Source: Planctomycetia bacterium (GTDB lineage: Bacteria > Planctomycetota > Phycisphaerae > Phycisphaerales > SM1A02). Taken from it: a DNA stretch of 41,299 nucleotides. Every line of letters starts with the position of its first letter. Positions within the stretch are counted from its first letter, which is position 1. Below are positions 1 through 7,964 of this stretch, in pieces. Where the stretch lies: assembly GCA_005792145.1 (NCBI GenBank), contig SXSS01000113.1, positions 1-41,299 of the forward strand. The letters run 5' to 3'. The notes below the pieces were generated by a model that ran no database searches, had not been told where the DNA came from, and was given only the letters and a program-made list of their open reading frames with translations. The position numbers and the translations under genes are program-made.

Positions 1-1
1 C

Positions 2-70
2 ATCCCGGCCCCTGGCGCAATCGCGCTCCTCGGTCTCGCTGGTCTCGCGACACGACGTCGACGAGCCTGA
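2..70 (+). CDS. C-terminal end of a secreted protein with PEP-CTERM-like sorting tail (partial)
   Basis: Only the last 22 codons lie in the window. They read I-P-A-P-G-A, a leucine/alanine-rich membrane-spanning stretch, then T-R-R-R-R-A and a TGA stop. The complete genes at 428 and 32201 end in nearly the same tail: PAPGA, about 10 hydrophobic residues, then an arginine cluster. This is the tripartite layout of PEP-CTERM-type exosortase signals, with PAPGA in place of the classical PEP. The gene was probably a further member of the secreted-protein group that follows. A strong terminator lies 35 bases after the stop. Its function cannot be told from the tail. Confidence 0.8.
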   Translation: MPAPGAIALLGLAGLATRRRRA

Positions 71-104
71 TGAGATAGTCTAGTTTTTTACGGTTTGAAT
101 ACTT

Positions 105-140
105 CATCGGCGGTCCCGTGACCGCCGATGTTTTATTTTT
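105..140 (+). terminator. Rho-independent terminator after the partial sorted protein
   Basis: A perfect 11-bp stem (105-115 with 120-130) closes a 4-base loop and is followed by TTTTATTTTT. It ends the transcript of the partial gene at 2-70. Confidence 0.9.
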
Positions 141-427
141 GCCAGATGGCATTTTTGCAAAACTGCCTTTTTTTGCAAAAAAAAAGGACGGTCCACCGAC
201 CAATTCGCGGGTGAACCAAAAAAATTCAAAGTTTGCTAAAGAAATCCGCACTTTTATTTGCCAAGCCAAAAATCGGGAGTATGTGTTCTTATGTAGGTTG
301 AAAAGGGATTCGCCTGGAGGGGCGAAGTTTGCTTCTTGTATAAAGTAATTTATCTTTTTCTATCTAATGTGATTGGGAGAAAAGCCTTGTTTTTATAGTA
401 AAAACAAGAGAATGGGAAAGGGAAAAA
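141..427. other. Intergenic leader region before the 428 gene
   Basis: No convincing gene is visible here. The stretch is AT-rich with runs of A and T, as expected for a promoter region, but I cannot choose one -35/-10 pair with confidence. Its 3' end holds the hairpin at 386-408 and a purine-rich ribosome binding stretch just before the ATG at 428. Confidence 0.5.
386..408 (+). promoter_or_regulatory. Leader hairpin just upstream of the 428 start codon
   Basis: A perfect 10-bp inverted repeat (386-395 with 399-408) with a TAG loop ends 19 bases before the ATG at 428. It is AT-rich and has no T-tract after it, so it is not an intrinsic terminator. It may stabilise the mRNA 5' end or affect ribosome access to the purine-rich binding site at 409-425. 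The role is inferred. Confidence 0.45.
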
Positions 428-1051
428 ATGAAAAATTCAATCAACCAAGATCGTCTCAATTCGCACTTTGCTCTCTGCGCTGCCGCATTGGCAACGGGAA
501 CTGCGATTGGAACTGCCAACGCAACCGTGATTTACAGCGGACCAATAAATTTGATCGTTCCAGCAACGATTGATGGCATTTATATGAATGTTCAAACTGG
601 CGCTTGGTCTTCGACAACGACCACCCCCGCGGGCTGGGATGTCAATCCATACGGCACTTCGACCACCGCCATTTCACTCTTCGCAGCGACTGGAACGGGT
701 TATATGCGCAATCCAGGAACAACTGCGACAGCTGCAACCCGACTTGATCTTGGAACTGTTGTTGGATCTTCTGCCTTCTTTTATGGATCTTCATCTGCGG
801 CCATTGGATCCGGAATAGGACAATGGGCGGCGAACTCATCTGGATACTTCGGCTTCAAGTTCATCGCCGCAGACGGAATTACCCACTACGGATGGATGCA
901 ACTTTCAATAGGCGCCAACGCAGGAACAAGGTCGATTGTTCAATATGCCTGGGAAGACACCGCGAACACATCGATCGTTGTTACCCCCGCCCCCGGCGCA
1001 ATGGCTCTGTTGGGTCTCGCTGGATTCGCGAAACGCCGCCGAAGGGCATAA
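428..1051 (+). CDS. Secreted protein with PEP-CTERM-like sorting tail
   Basis: A 207-residue exported protein of unknown function. The N-terminus has a signal peptide (hydrophobic stretch about residues 14-32, cut near ANA). The body (about 33-185) is rich in Gly, Ser and Thr, as in beta-sandwich surface proteins. The C-terminus reads PAPGAMALLGLAGFAKRRRR: a short motif, a hydrophobic helix and a basic cluster, the layout of exosortase/PEP-CTERM sorting signals. The body matches the N-terminal domain of the next gene in a series of blocks (YSG.IN, IDG.Y.NV.TG, GWD.NPY, MR.PG, HYGWM). Start chosen at the ATG preceded by GGGAAAGGG. The tail suggests it is cleaved and displayed at the cell surface; the exosortase is not in this window. 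Confidence 0.85.
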   Translation: MKNSINQDRLNSHFALCAAALATGTAIGTANATVIYSGPINLIVPATIDGIYMNVQTGAWSSTTTTPAGWDVNPYGTSTTAISLFAATGTGYMRNPGTTATAATRLDLGTVVGSSAFFYGSSSAAIGSGIGQWAANSSGYFGFKFIAADGITHYGWMQLSIGANAGTRSIVQYAWEDTANTSIVVTPAPGAMALLGLAGFAKRRRRA

Positions 1052-1351
1052 TAAATCCTTCTGCGAGTTGGGAAAACACGGCATAAACCAATTGTCGGCG
1101 GTCGCAAGACCGCCGATTTTCATTGGGAAAAATTGCACCCAAATCTGAGGGAAATGCGGAAGCTTTTTTGCATTTGACAAAATTCGGGGTAATTTTGTTT
1201 GTTGACCGAATTGGAACATTCGCCCATTGGGGGATGTTTGTGTCTCGTGACAGATTTGTTCAATTCTGCCCACAGGAACTCGTCAGGGGAATCAAATTCA
1301 AATGCTTGGCAACCTCCAAGCAGAAAACTTGCAAGTAAAAAAGGAAACAAG
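1052..1351. other. Intergenic region between two paralogous secreted-protein genes
   Basis: This 300-base gap holds the terminator of the upstream gene (1095-1120) and the leader of the downstream gene. A TTGACA hexamer at 1174-1179 could be a -35 element, but no good -10 follows at the right distance. An open frame enters 1352-2938 from upstream at 1199, but the purine-rich AAAGGAAACAAG directly before the ATG at 1352 and the signal peptide after it fix the start there. Confidence 0.5.
1095..1120 (+). terminator. Rho-independent terminator with GCAA tetraloop
   Basis: A 9-bp perfect stem (1095-1103 with 1108-1116) capped by a GCAA tetraloop and followed by TTTT. It terminates the 428-1051 transcript. 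Confidence 0.85.
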
Positions 1352-2938
1352 ATGAAAACAAATCGACTTCAAAAGCATCTCGCACTCGCAACTGTCGCAA
1401 CAGCGGCTGTCGTGGCAACATCAAACGCCGATGTGGTCTATAGCGGTGTTATCAATTTCGTCTGCAATCAAGATATAGATGGTTGCTATATCAATGTTGA
1501 GACTGGTCAAATGAGTAACGGCCCAGCATCCGGCGTTCCGGGTTGGGATCTCAATCCCTATATGACCGCTGGCGGTATGAATTTCTTCAACTCCACTGGC
1601 GGCGGTCAGATGCGGCGACCTGGTATCACAACTGGCACCGCTGGCAACCTCGTAGTTGCAACGCAGATTAGTAGTACTGGTTCGTACAACATTTCTACTG
1701 GCAACGTCTACGGAACCACTGCCGCGACCGGTTTGAACGGCGGCTGGGTGTACAGCGCGCAAAACATCATCGGTTTCAAGTGCGTCTTCGCAGACTCCTC
1801 CGTTCACTACGGATGGATGCGCTTCGCAATGGGCGTTGCTAATCCTACTTTGGGCCCTACCCGCACAATTGTTGATTATGCATATGAGAGCATTGCCAAC
1901 ACGCCAATCTCGGCCGGAGTAGGAAGTGGTCCTCCGCCAGCATACGACCCATGTGCGCCATTCAATCCAGCCGCTTCGGTTGGCAACAATAATTTGTCGA
2001 TGAACTCAACAACAGCGGCAGACCTTGTGACTTCGTGTGGCACGGCCTACAAGGCGAACTACTTCAAATTCACAGCACCAGTCGATGGGGCATACGGATT
2101 CAATGCTTGTGCGACCAACGGCGCAATACTTTCCATCTTGAATGGTTGCGCTGCAGGTTCGAGCGTGTTGTCTTGCGGTTCTCCATGCCAAGCGGGGCTC
2201 AGCCTGACTGCAGGGCAGATAGTTTATTGCGTTGTCGGTGGAGATACGGCAGCCACTGTTCTTCCATCCCCAATCAATGTGGTCGTCTCTGCACCACCAC
2301 TTCCAGCTTGCGTGAATGCGACTGTTGCTGTGTTCGGAACTAATGTCTTCGACGACACTGCCTCGACGACCCCGCAAGTGGTTCAGAACAATGCCGCCGG
2401 AACAACAACTGCGACAATCCAGAAAACTGTTTGGTATTCCTTCACCCCTGGCGCAACTGGTGCTTACAGCTTCAGGTTGTGTGGCTCTACGGGTGACACC
2501 ATGATGGCCATCGGCGCTGTTTGTCCTTCATTCGGAAGCACCTTCCAGACACTTGCGTATAACGACGATGCTCCACTCTGTTCTAGCGGCGGGACTGGAA
2601 ACCTTGCAAGCATCATCGATGCCACCAATGGTGGCGCGACAGGAACCTTCGCAGGATTCCCGTTGACGCAGGATTTGGTCATTGGGACGACCTATTACAT
2701 CGTGGCTGGCTCGTATTCTGCAACGACCAGCGTCACGAGCAATTTGGTGATCGACGGACCACCACAGGGTCTGCCATGCGCGGGTGATTACAACGCCGAC
2801 GGAATCCGAGATGGATCCGATTTGGCCACACTCCTTTCTGGATGGGGTACGGCTGGTAGCGACATCGATGGCGATGGAACAACCGGTGGTAGCGATCTCA
2901 CAGTTCTGCTCAGTGGTTGGGGAACTTGCCCTCAGTGA
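1352..2938 (+). CDS. Secreted multidomain protein with C-terminal dockerin-like anchor
   Basis: A 528-residue exported protein. In order: signal peptide (about 1-27, cut near SNA); a domain homologous to the body of the 428-1051 protein (about 28-190); a proline linker; two Cys-containing domains (about 205-310 and 313-465) that look like bacterial pre-peptidase C-terminal (PPC) beta-sandwich repeats, with motifs such as YFKFTAPVDGAYGF and VWYSFTPGATGAYSF; and a C-terminal dockerin-like module (about 476-528). The last has two loops, DYNADGIRDGSDLATLLSGW and DIDGDGTTGGSDL, and ends GWGTCPQ. These are EF-hand-like calcium loops bounded by cysteines, common at the C-termini of Phycisphaerae exported proteins. 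Start chosen at the ATG after AAAGGAAACAAG. Molecular function is unknown. Confidence 0.85.
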   Translation: MKTNRLQKHLALATVATAAVVATSNADVVYSGVINFVCNQDIDGCYINVETGQMSNGPASGVPGWDLNPYMTAGGMNFFNSTGGGQMRRPGITTGTAGNLVVATQISSTGSYNISTGNVYGTTAATGLNGGWVYSAQNIIGFKCVFADSSVHYGWMRFAMGVANPTLGPTRTIVDYAYESIANTPISAGVGSGPPPAYDPCAPFNPAASVGNNNLSMNSTTAADLVTSCGTAYKANYFKFTAPVDGAYGFNACATNGAILSILNGCAAGSSVLSCGSPCQAGLSLTAGQIVYCVVGGDTAATVLPSPINVVVSAPPLPACVNATVAVFGTNVFDDTASTTPQVVQNNAAGTTTATIQKTVWYSFTPGATGAYSFRLCGSTGDTMMAIGAVCPSFGSTFQTLAYNDDAPLCSSGGTGNLASIIDATNGGATGTFAGFPLTQDLVIGTTYYIVAGSYSATTSVTSNLVIDGPPQGLPCAGDYNADGIRDGSDLATLLSGWGTAGSDIDGDGTTGGSDLTVLLSGWGTCPQ

Positions 2939-2993
2939 GTTTGCATTTCTTGTCTCGATCGATTCTGGATTGAATCGATTTGAAAGCTGAATC

Positions 2994-3030
2994 AAAAGCC
3001 CCTCGTTCATAGGACCGAGGGGCTTTTCTT
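2994..3030 (+). terminator. Rho-independent terminator after the dockerin protein
   Basis: A perfect 12-bp stem (2994-3005 with 3016-3027), 10-base loop, stem ending in TTTT and followed by CTTTG. It separates the secreted-protein group from the phosphodiesterase gene. Confidence 0.92.
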
Positions 3031-3057
3031 TGAATCAAGTCGATAGGATTCGTGTCA

Positions 3058-5151
3058 ATGTCGACTCGCACAGCCAAGAAATTACTGATCATTGGCTGGG
3101 ACGCTGCGGATTGGATCATCATTGACCGACTCTTTGCGCACGGGAAAATGCCCCATTTGCGAAAACTCGTCGACGGCGGAGTGCGCGCCGACCTTTCAAC
3201 TCTTGACCCCAAACTTTCGCCGCTGCTCTGGTCGTCGATCGCTACTGGCAAGACAGCGGACAAGCACGGCATCTTGAACTTTGTCGAGCCCAACCCCGCC
3301 GGCGATGGACTTCGCATCAGCGCGAGCACCACGCGTCGAACGAAGGCGCTCTGGAACATCATCACACAGTCACAAATGAAAGTCAATGTTGTTTCGTGGT
3401 ACGCATCGCATCCTGCGGAAGCGATCGCCGGTGTGTGTGTGACAAATCTTTTCCAAGAAGGCGAACCCACCCAAATTGGCGCGCCGTGGCCGATGCAAAG
3501 TGGCACAGTCCATCCGCAGTCGTGGGAAGAAAATTTGGCTACGCAAAGGACCGCGGCGAAAGACATCACGAAGGCGCAACTCCTGTCGATGATTCCTCTC
3601 CTGCATGAAATCAAACCAAAGGATGATCGTCCAAGAACGCTCGCCAAGCAACTTGCTCGAATGTCTTCTGTGCATCACGCCGCGTCATCCATCTTGAAAG
3701 AGTCGCAGCAGTGGGATTGCACGATGGTCTTTTATGAAACCATCGACACCATTGGACATCACTTTATGCAGTTTCTGCCGCCGAAAATGCGGCATATTTC
3801 CAAAGATGATCTTCGGCTGTACGGCGATGTGATGTTGAAGGTCTATGAGCATCACGATCGTACGCTTGGAGAATTGTTACAGCACGCTGGGCCAGACACA
3901 ACGGTGATCTTGCTCTCGGATCATGGTTTTCACTCTGGAGATCAGCGACCCGTGATCACCCAGATAAATCCCGATGATCGTGCGGCAGTCGAAGCGAGTT
4001 GGCACCGACCATACGGTGTGCTTGTGATGTCGGGCGCTGGCATCAAGCGCGGCGAAAGAATTTCTGCGGCAAGTTTGTTGGATATCACACCGACTGCGCT
4101 TGCGTTGTTGGGATTGCCTGTCGGCGAAGATATGGATGGACGCGTGCTTGCGGAGGCGTTCGCGCAGCCATACGCATTGAAGACGATCGAGAGTTGGGAT
4201 GCAAAGTCTGGCGAAGCAGGAATGCATCCAGATGATCTGCGTAATAACCCATTCGAGTCGCAGGATGCGCTCAATCAACTGATCGACTTGGGATATATGC
4301 CAGCGCTTGGTGATGACATCAAAGCGCGGCTCGATCTTGTTCGCCGCGAAAGCGATTTCAATCTTGCCGTTGTGTATATGTCGACAGGACGCGCGCAATT
4401 AGCGGAGCCTTTGTTTGCCCAACTTTTACAGCAGAATCCAGAGGAAAGCCGCTTCGCGACAAATCTCGCGAACTGCCAATTCACTGCGCGCAATTTTGCT
4501 GGATGCGCGCAGACTGCGTCGGAATATCTTCGGAAGCATCCAACGAATGCGGAGGCGGGACTTCTGCTGACTGCTTCATTTGCCAATCTTGGAAAGATCG
4601 ACGAAGCAAAGCAGTTGTTGAAACGACTTGAACGCGACTTCGCTGACCGCCAGGATCTTGTGCTGTCGCTTGGCGATATGAACGGAATTCTTGGTCAGTG
4701 GGATGATGCCGCTCGACTCTATCGCCGCAGCGAAAAAGATGATCCACAGAATGTAAGAGTGCAACTCGCACTCGCTCGAATGTCGCTTGCGACTGCGAAG
4801 TGGGACGATGCGGTCGAGTTTTGTTTGAACGCATGCGAGATTCGACAGATCACACCTGAAGCGCATTTTGCCCTTGGAATTGCGCTTGCGTGGCTTGGCG
4901 ATTTTCCTCACGCAATACAATCTTTCGACAATGCATTGCACTTACAGCCTGGCTTGATCGAAGCGCACCGATTTATGGTGATCTTGAGCGAACTTGCCGC
5001 CAACAAATTGAAGGCGCAGAAGCATCGAGATGAGGTCAAGCGATTGCTTGGAACTTTGAAAACGATTGATGGAGTGATTGAACAGCCGCCACCAGAATCT
5101 TGGGGACCGCACGCGTGGGCGAAAAGTATCGGGCGCACGATTGCGGAGTGA
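3058..5151 (+). CDS. Alkaline-phosphatase-superfamily phosphodiesterase fused to TPR repeats
   Basis: A 697-residue two-part protein. The N-terminal part (about 8-375) is a type I phosphodiesterase/nucleotide pyrophosphatase domain. It has the metal aspartate in IIGWDAADW, the nucleophile region SPLLWSSIATG followed by KHGILNF, a second metal-ligand block ETIDTIGHHF and the late block LSDHGFHSGD. The C-terminal part (about 420-680) is a run of tetratricopeptide repeats, probably for protein contacts. The substrate is unknown; family members hydrolyse phosphodiesters or move phospho-groups on lipids and glycans. No signal peptide is visible, so it is probably cytoplasmic. I chose ATG 3058 over GTG 3052 because AGGA at 3045-3048 is 9 bases from it. 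It is convergent with the sulfotransferase, 29 bases apart. Confidence 0.88.
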   Translation: MSTRTAKKLLIIGWDAADWIIIDRLFAHGKMPHLRKLVDGGVRADLSTLDPKLSPLLWSSIATGKTADKHGILNFVEPNPAGDGLRISASTTRRTKALWNIITQSQMKVNVVSWYASHPAEAIAGVCVTNLFQEGEPTQIGAPWPMQSGTVHPQSWEENLATQRTAAKDITKAQLLSMIPLLHEIKPKDDRPRTLAKQLARMSSVHHAASSILKESQQWDCTMVFYETIDTIGHHFMQFLPPKMRHISKDDLRLYGDVMLKVYEHHDRTLGELLQHAGPDTTVILLSDHGFHSGDQRPVITQINPDDRAAVEASWHRPYGVLVMSGAGIKRGERISAASLLDITPTALALLGLPVGEDMDGRVLAEAFAQPYALKTIESWDAKSGEAGMHPDDLRNNPFESQDALNQLIDLGYMPALGDDIKARLDLVRRESDFNLAVVYMSTGRAQLAEPLFAQLLQQNPEESRFATNLANCQFTARNFAGCAQTASEYLRKHPTNAEAGLLLTASFANLGKIDEAKQLLKRLERDFADRQDLVLSLGDMNGILGQWDDAARLYRRSEKDDPQNVRVQLALARMSLATAKWDDAVEFCLNACEIRQITPEAHFALGIALAWLGDFPHAIQSFDNALHLQPGLIEAHRFMVILSELAANKLKAQKHRDEVKRLLGTLKTIDGVIEQPPPESWGPHAWAKSIGRTIAE

Positions 5152-5180
5152 GTTGCGTCAAATTCTCTGTCAACTGCAAA

Positions 5181-5756
5181 TTATGACTTGTTTCGGTGCA
5201 GCGAGGGATCGACTGCTTTGACCATCGCCGATTCATCAAGCGTGCCGCCAAGAAATGCGTTGATCGATTTCGCTTGTTGAGCGGCGTTGGCGATGAAGTC
5301 CGCGTGATCCAATTGCAAGACTTGAAAGTTGGAACGCGCAGCGAGCCAAGATTCGATTGCCTTCAGTTGGCCTTCAAACAATGCGATCATCCGTTCTTGC
5401 GGTATCGCAGCACCCTTGCGACCACTTCGCTCGAGCATCACTGCCTGCGATCGGACAACCTCACTCAAATTTCGGCGCATAAAAATGACGCGATATTCGC
5501 GGTCGGTCGGCAATTCCATCAAGAGCAGATGGATGATCTTCACTGCTTTTCCTGTGGCGTCATCCAACCACGACTTGTCTGTTTTCAGTTGTTTGACTCG
5601 CTCGAATTCCAGATATCCGTGTGGATTATCCGCGTCGGCGGTGCGGATTGCGTCAGTCATCACGGACATTCCACCGGCGTGCAACATTTGCATCGCCATA
5701 CTTGTTCCCGAGCGCGGGAGACCAGAGACGATGACGATTGGTGGGCGTGTGGTCAT
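5181..5756 (-). CDS. Sulfotransferase family protein
   Basis: A 191-residue protein with the PAPS 5'-phosphosulfate loop VSGLPRSGTS at residues 10-19 and the 3'-phosphate-binding region FMRRNLSEVVRSQ (about 92-104). This identifies a PAPS-dependent sulfotransferase-like fold. It is shorter than typical sulfotransferases (250-300 residues) and ends at an Asp/His-rich tail, but no frameshift is visible. The acceptor is unknown. It has no Shine-Dalgarno site; a TAGACT hexamer lies 10 bases before the ATG. Its neighbour on the opposite strand is the phosphodiesterase/TPR protein. Confidence 0.85.
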   Translation of the reverse strand: MTTRPPIVIVSGLPRSGTSMAMQMLHAGGMSVMTDAIRTADADNPHGYLEFERVKQLKTDKSWLDDATGKAVKIIHLLLMELPTDREYRVIFMRRNLSEVVRSQAVMLERSGRKGAAIPQERMIALFEGQLKAIESWLAARSNFQVLQLDHADFIANAAQQAKSINAFLGGTLDESAMVKAVDPSLHRNKS

Positions 5757-5838
5757 TGGTTTGTGAAGTCTAACGGTTGGCGATTCGTGGGCACTTGCAA
5801 CGCGACTGAAATGCGGAGTCTGGCACGAACAAATTCAG

Positions 5839-5922
5839 AATGATTTATGCGAGCGCCGCGGGACGCATGTATGTGCTCGCACGAAGACGGAATGATTTGT
5901 GCGAGCGCCGCGGGACGAATGT
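5839..5922. repeat. 32-base direct repeat, two copies
   Basis: Two copies at 5839-5870 and 5891-5922 (start to start 52 bases) agree at 30 of 32 positions. Both contain the core GCGAGCGCCGCGGGACG. The second copy can fold with GGCGCTC just downstream into a nested hairpin. No open frame uses it convincingly. Confidence 0.85.
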
Positions 5923-6207
5923 CCTGGCGCTCAAACATGCTGCGCCTCGCCTACGCGGACTCCGGCTCGGCTTGCAAACTCGCGCAGGACATGCCTCCCG
6001 ACGGCGCACACGCGAAACGATGTTCGTTTTCGCAGCTGTGTGTTTGGCTCGAATCTGTTTGCGTCTCCAGCCGTTGGAAAGTTCTCTCGGGCGAGTTCCG
6101 CAGGCGGCCGACGGCGCTTGTGAATAAATTTCGCAAATTGGATCGTGTCGGTCGCCGAGGACTGTTTGAGCCCCGAGAGGACTTTTCACGGCTGATCACT
6201 TATGCGT

Positions 6208-6264
6208 TTCCGTGGCTGATTCCGTGGCTGATTCCGTGGCTGTTTCCGTGGCTGATTCCGTGGC
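6208..6264. repeat. 12-base tandem repeat abutting the arnT stop codon
   Basis: Almost five head-to-tail copies of TTCCGTGGCTGA with one substitution in the third copy. The array ends two bases before the arnT stop codon (6267-6269), so it lies directly in the 3' untranslated end of the arn operon transcript. Confidence 0.9.
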
Positions 6265-6266
6265 GC

Positions 6267-7952
6267 TCACTTCGCTTGTTTCTCTCCCCACGACACAATC
6301 GCCATATCGCCCCGAACATCATTCGTCGTTGGCGCCGGAATTCCAGGCGTTGCAACCAATGCTGCCGCATCATGCGCAGAGGTCACGACTGCAATACTCC
6401 CCGCTGTCGAAGATCGAATCCGCGCGATCATTTCATCGCGCGTCACAAGCCTCGCATCATCTTGAGGCAAATCCAACTCGTTATCAAATTCGCTTGCATA
6501 ACCAAAGATCAGCGTGTCGCGTCGACCAGTCACCCATGTGACGCAGTGACCCAACTGCGCGGTGGAATAAAGCAGCGAACATTCACGCAGAACCTTCTTG
6601 TTTGCTTCCAGCGCACGCATCGGAATCTGAGTCTGCAAAACATATCCATCAGGAAACAGAAAGGGAATCGCGGCAAGAAGTGCGACCGGCGCAGTCGCGG
6701 TACGCATCAACCAAGTGGTTGCGTCCGCCGCGCGCCAACTCCAGCGATCCAATTCAGCCCAAAGCAGAAGGACCAAGGCAATCACAATCCAGTGCAGAGT
6801 TGGACTTGTCGTCCAGATCACAGGTACGCCCAGCCATTCAGTTCCCGTAAAAATTGCGGCAATCGCGCCAAGTGCCAGCACACGCAATATCCAGCGACCG
6901 ATGCGACGAACGATGATCGGTTCCATGATCAGTTGTTCGTGTGCGGTGACCAAACCAAGCGTCACCAACACAGCAATTGGCACAAAGAGTGGCGCAATAT
7001 ACGAAGGAACCTTGCCTGCGCTTGTTGAAAGCAAAATCAGAGGCGCAATGATCCACGCGATGGCGAAGCGCGCGCCACTGCGCATGTTGGCTCCCTTCGC
7101 CAGAGACAACCCACGAATCGCGCGCGACCATGTCAACGTCCACATCACCCCACCAACTGGCAGCAACACGATCAAGAACCACCAAGGCTCGCCGTGTTGG
7201 TTTGAATCTGGATTCGCAAATCGTCGGAAGTGTTCGACGACAATAAAATATTCCCAGAAGCCAGGTTCAGATCGGTGCAGCAATACTGCGATTGGCGCGA
7301 TAATCACCGATGCAGCGGCAAGCGCAATCCACGGCAAACGCAGAATATCCAACCAACGGCGTTCCCAAGCAAGAAATGCCACCGCTGCAACGGCGGGAAT
7401 TGCAAATCCAAGAAGTCCCTTCGTCAAAAATGCGAATCCCGATGCTGCGCCAGCAAGTGCAAGCCAACCAATTCGCGCGCGCCCAATCGTTGTGCAGGCG
7501 GCATAAAAAGAAATCATGCAAAGTGCGATCCACGCGCTGAACATCGAATCAAGATTCGCCACCGAACCCATAATCAATGGCCCAATCGTCGTCAATTGAA
7601 CGATGAACGCGAGTGGCCCCAGCGCGCGGCGGCCCGTGATGCGCACCGCGATCAACCATGCGGCGAGCGCGGAAAGTCCCGCAGCGATTGCACTGGGCAG
7701 CCGAATTGCGAATGCGTTTTCGCCGAAGAGTTGAATGCTTGCGGCGATCATCCAATATCCCATCGGCGGTTTTTCGTAATAATGAAATCCCGCCATACGC
7801 AGCGCAAACCATTCCCCGCTCTCGACCATTTCTGCTGCGATGATTCCATAACGAGGCTCGTCGGGTTGGATGATTGGTCGTACGCCAAGCACAAGGACGC
7901 TGACGATCAGATAGACCACGACAGACCAGATCGCTTGGCGTTTCAGTGACAT
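6267..7952 (-). CDS. arnT: ArnT-like lipid A aminoarabinose transferase
   Basis: A 561-residue integral membrane glycosyltransferase of the GT-C/PMT class, close to the usual ArnT length of about 550. The first periplasmic loop carries PDEPRYGIIAAEM, with the catalytic D31-E32 pair, and further on FHYYEKPPMGYW, both typical of ArnT. About a dozen hydrophobic helices follow, then a soluble C-terminal domain. In the known pathway ArnT moves 4-amino-4-deoxy-L-arabinose from undecaprenyl phosphate to lipid A phosphates on the outer face of the inner membrane, lowering negative charge and binding of cationic peptides. It is the last gene of the operon, 12 bases after arnD. Context makes ArnT more likely than a generic GT39 family enzyme. 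Confidence 0.9.
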   Translation of the reverse strand: MSLKRQAIWSVVVYLIVSVLVLGVRPIIQPDEPRYGIIAAEMVESGEWFALRMAGFHYYEKPPMGYWMIAASIQLFGENAFAIRLPSAIAAGLSALAAWLIAVRITGRRALGPLAFIVQLTTIGPLIMGSVANLDSMFSAWIALCMISFYAACTTIGRARIGWLALAGAASGFAFLTKGLLGFAIPAVAAVAFLAWERRWLDILRLPWIALAAASVIIAPIAVLLHRSEPGFWEYFIVVEHFRRFANPDSNQHGEPWWFLIVLLPVGGVMWTLTWSRAIRGLSLAKGANMRSGARFAIAWIIAPLILLSTSAGKVPSYIAPLFVPIAVLVTLGLVTAHEQLIMEPIIVRRIGRWILRVLALGAIAAIFTGTEWLGVPVIWTTSPTLHWIVIALVLLLWAELDRWSWRAADATTWLMRTATAPVALLAAIPFLFPDGYVLQTQIPMRALEANKKVLRECSLLYSTAQLGHCVTWVTGRRDTLIFGYASEFDNELDLPQDDARLVTRDEMIARIRSSTAGSIAVVTSAHDAAALVATPGIPAPTTNDVRGDMAIVSWGEKQAK

Positions 7953-7964
7953 CGGGTATTGATC

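Larger units (their letters stand above)
5757..6266. other. Non-coding, repeat-bearing gap downstream of the arn operon
   Basis: This 510-base gap lies between the sulfotransferase start and the arnT stop. Open frames cross it on both strands, but none has a recognisable domain or a ribosome binding site. It is richer in GC than the genes beside it. It contains a 32-base direct repeat (5839-5870 and 5891-5922), an inverted repeat GAGCGCC/GGCGCTC around 5903-5931, and a 12-base tandem repeat running up to the arnT stop. Confidence 0.6.

Noticed and set aside
118-348. Small open frame after the first terminator
   Set aside because: It begins inside the terminator hairpin, has no ribosome binding site, and its sequence is low-complexity A/T-rich.
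5847-7028. Long plus-strand open frame (393 codons) antisense to arnT and the repeat gap
   Set aside because: It is the complementary shadow of arnT, contains the 12-base repeat, is Arg/Cys/His-rich and shows no domain.
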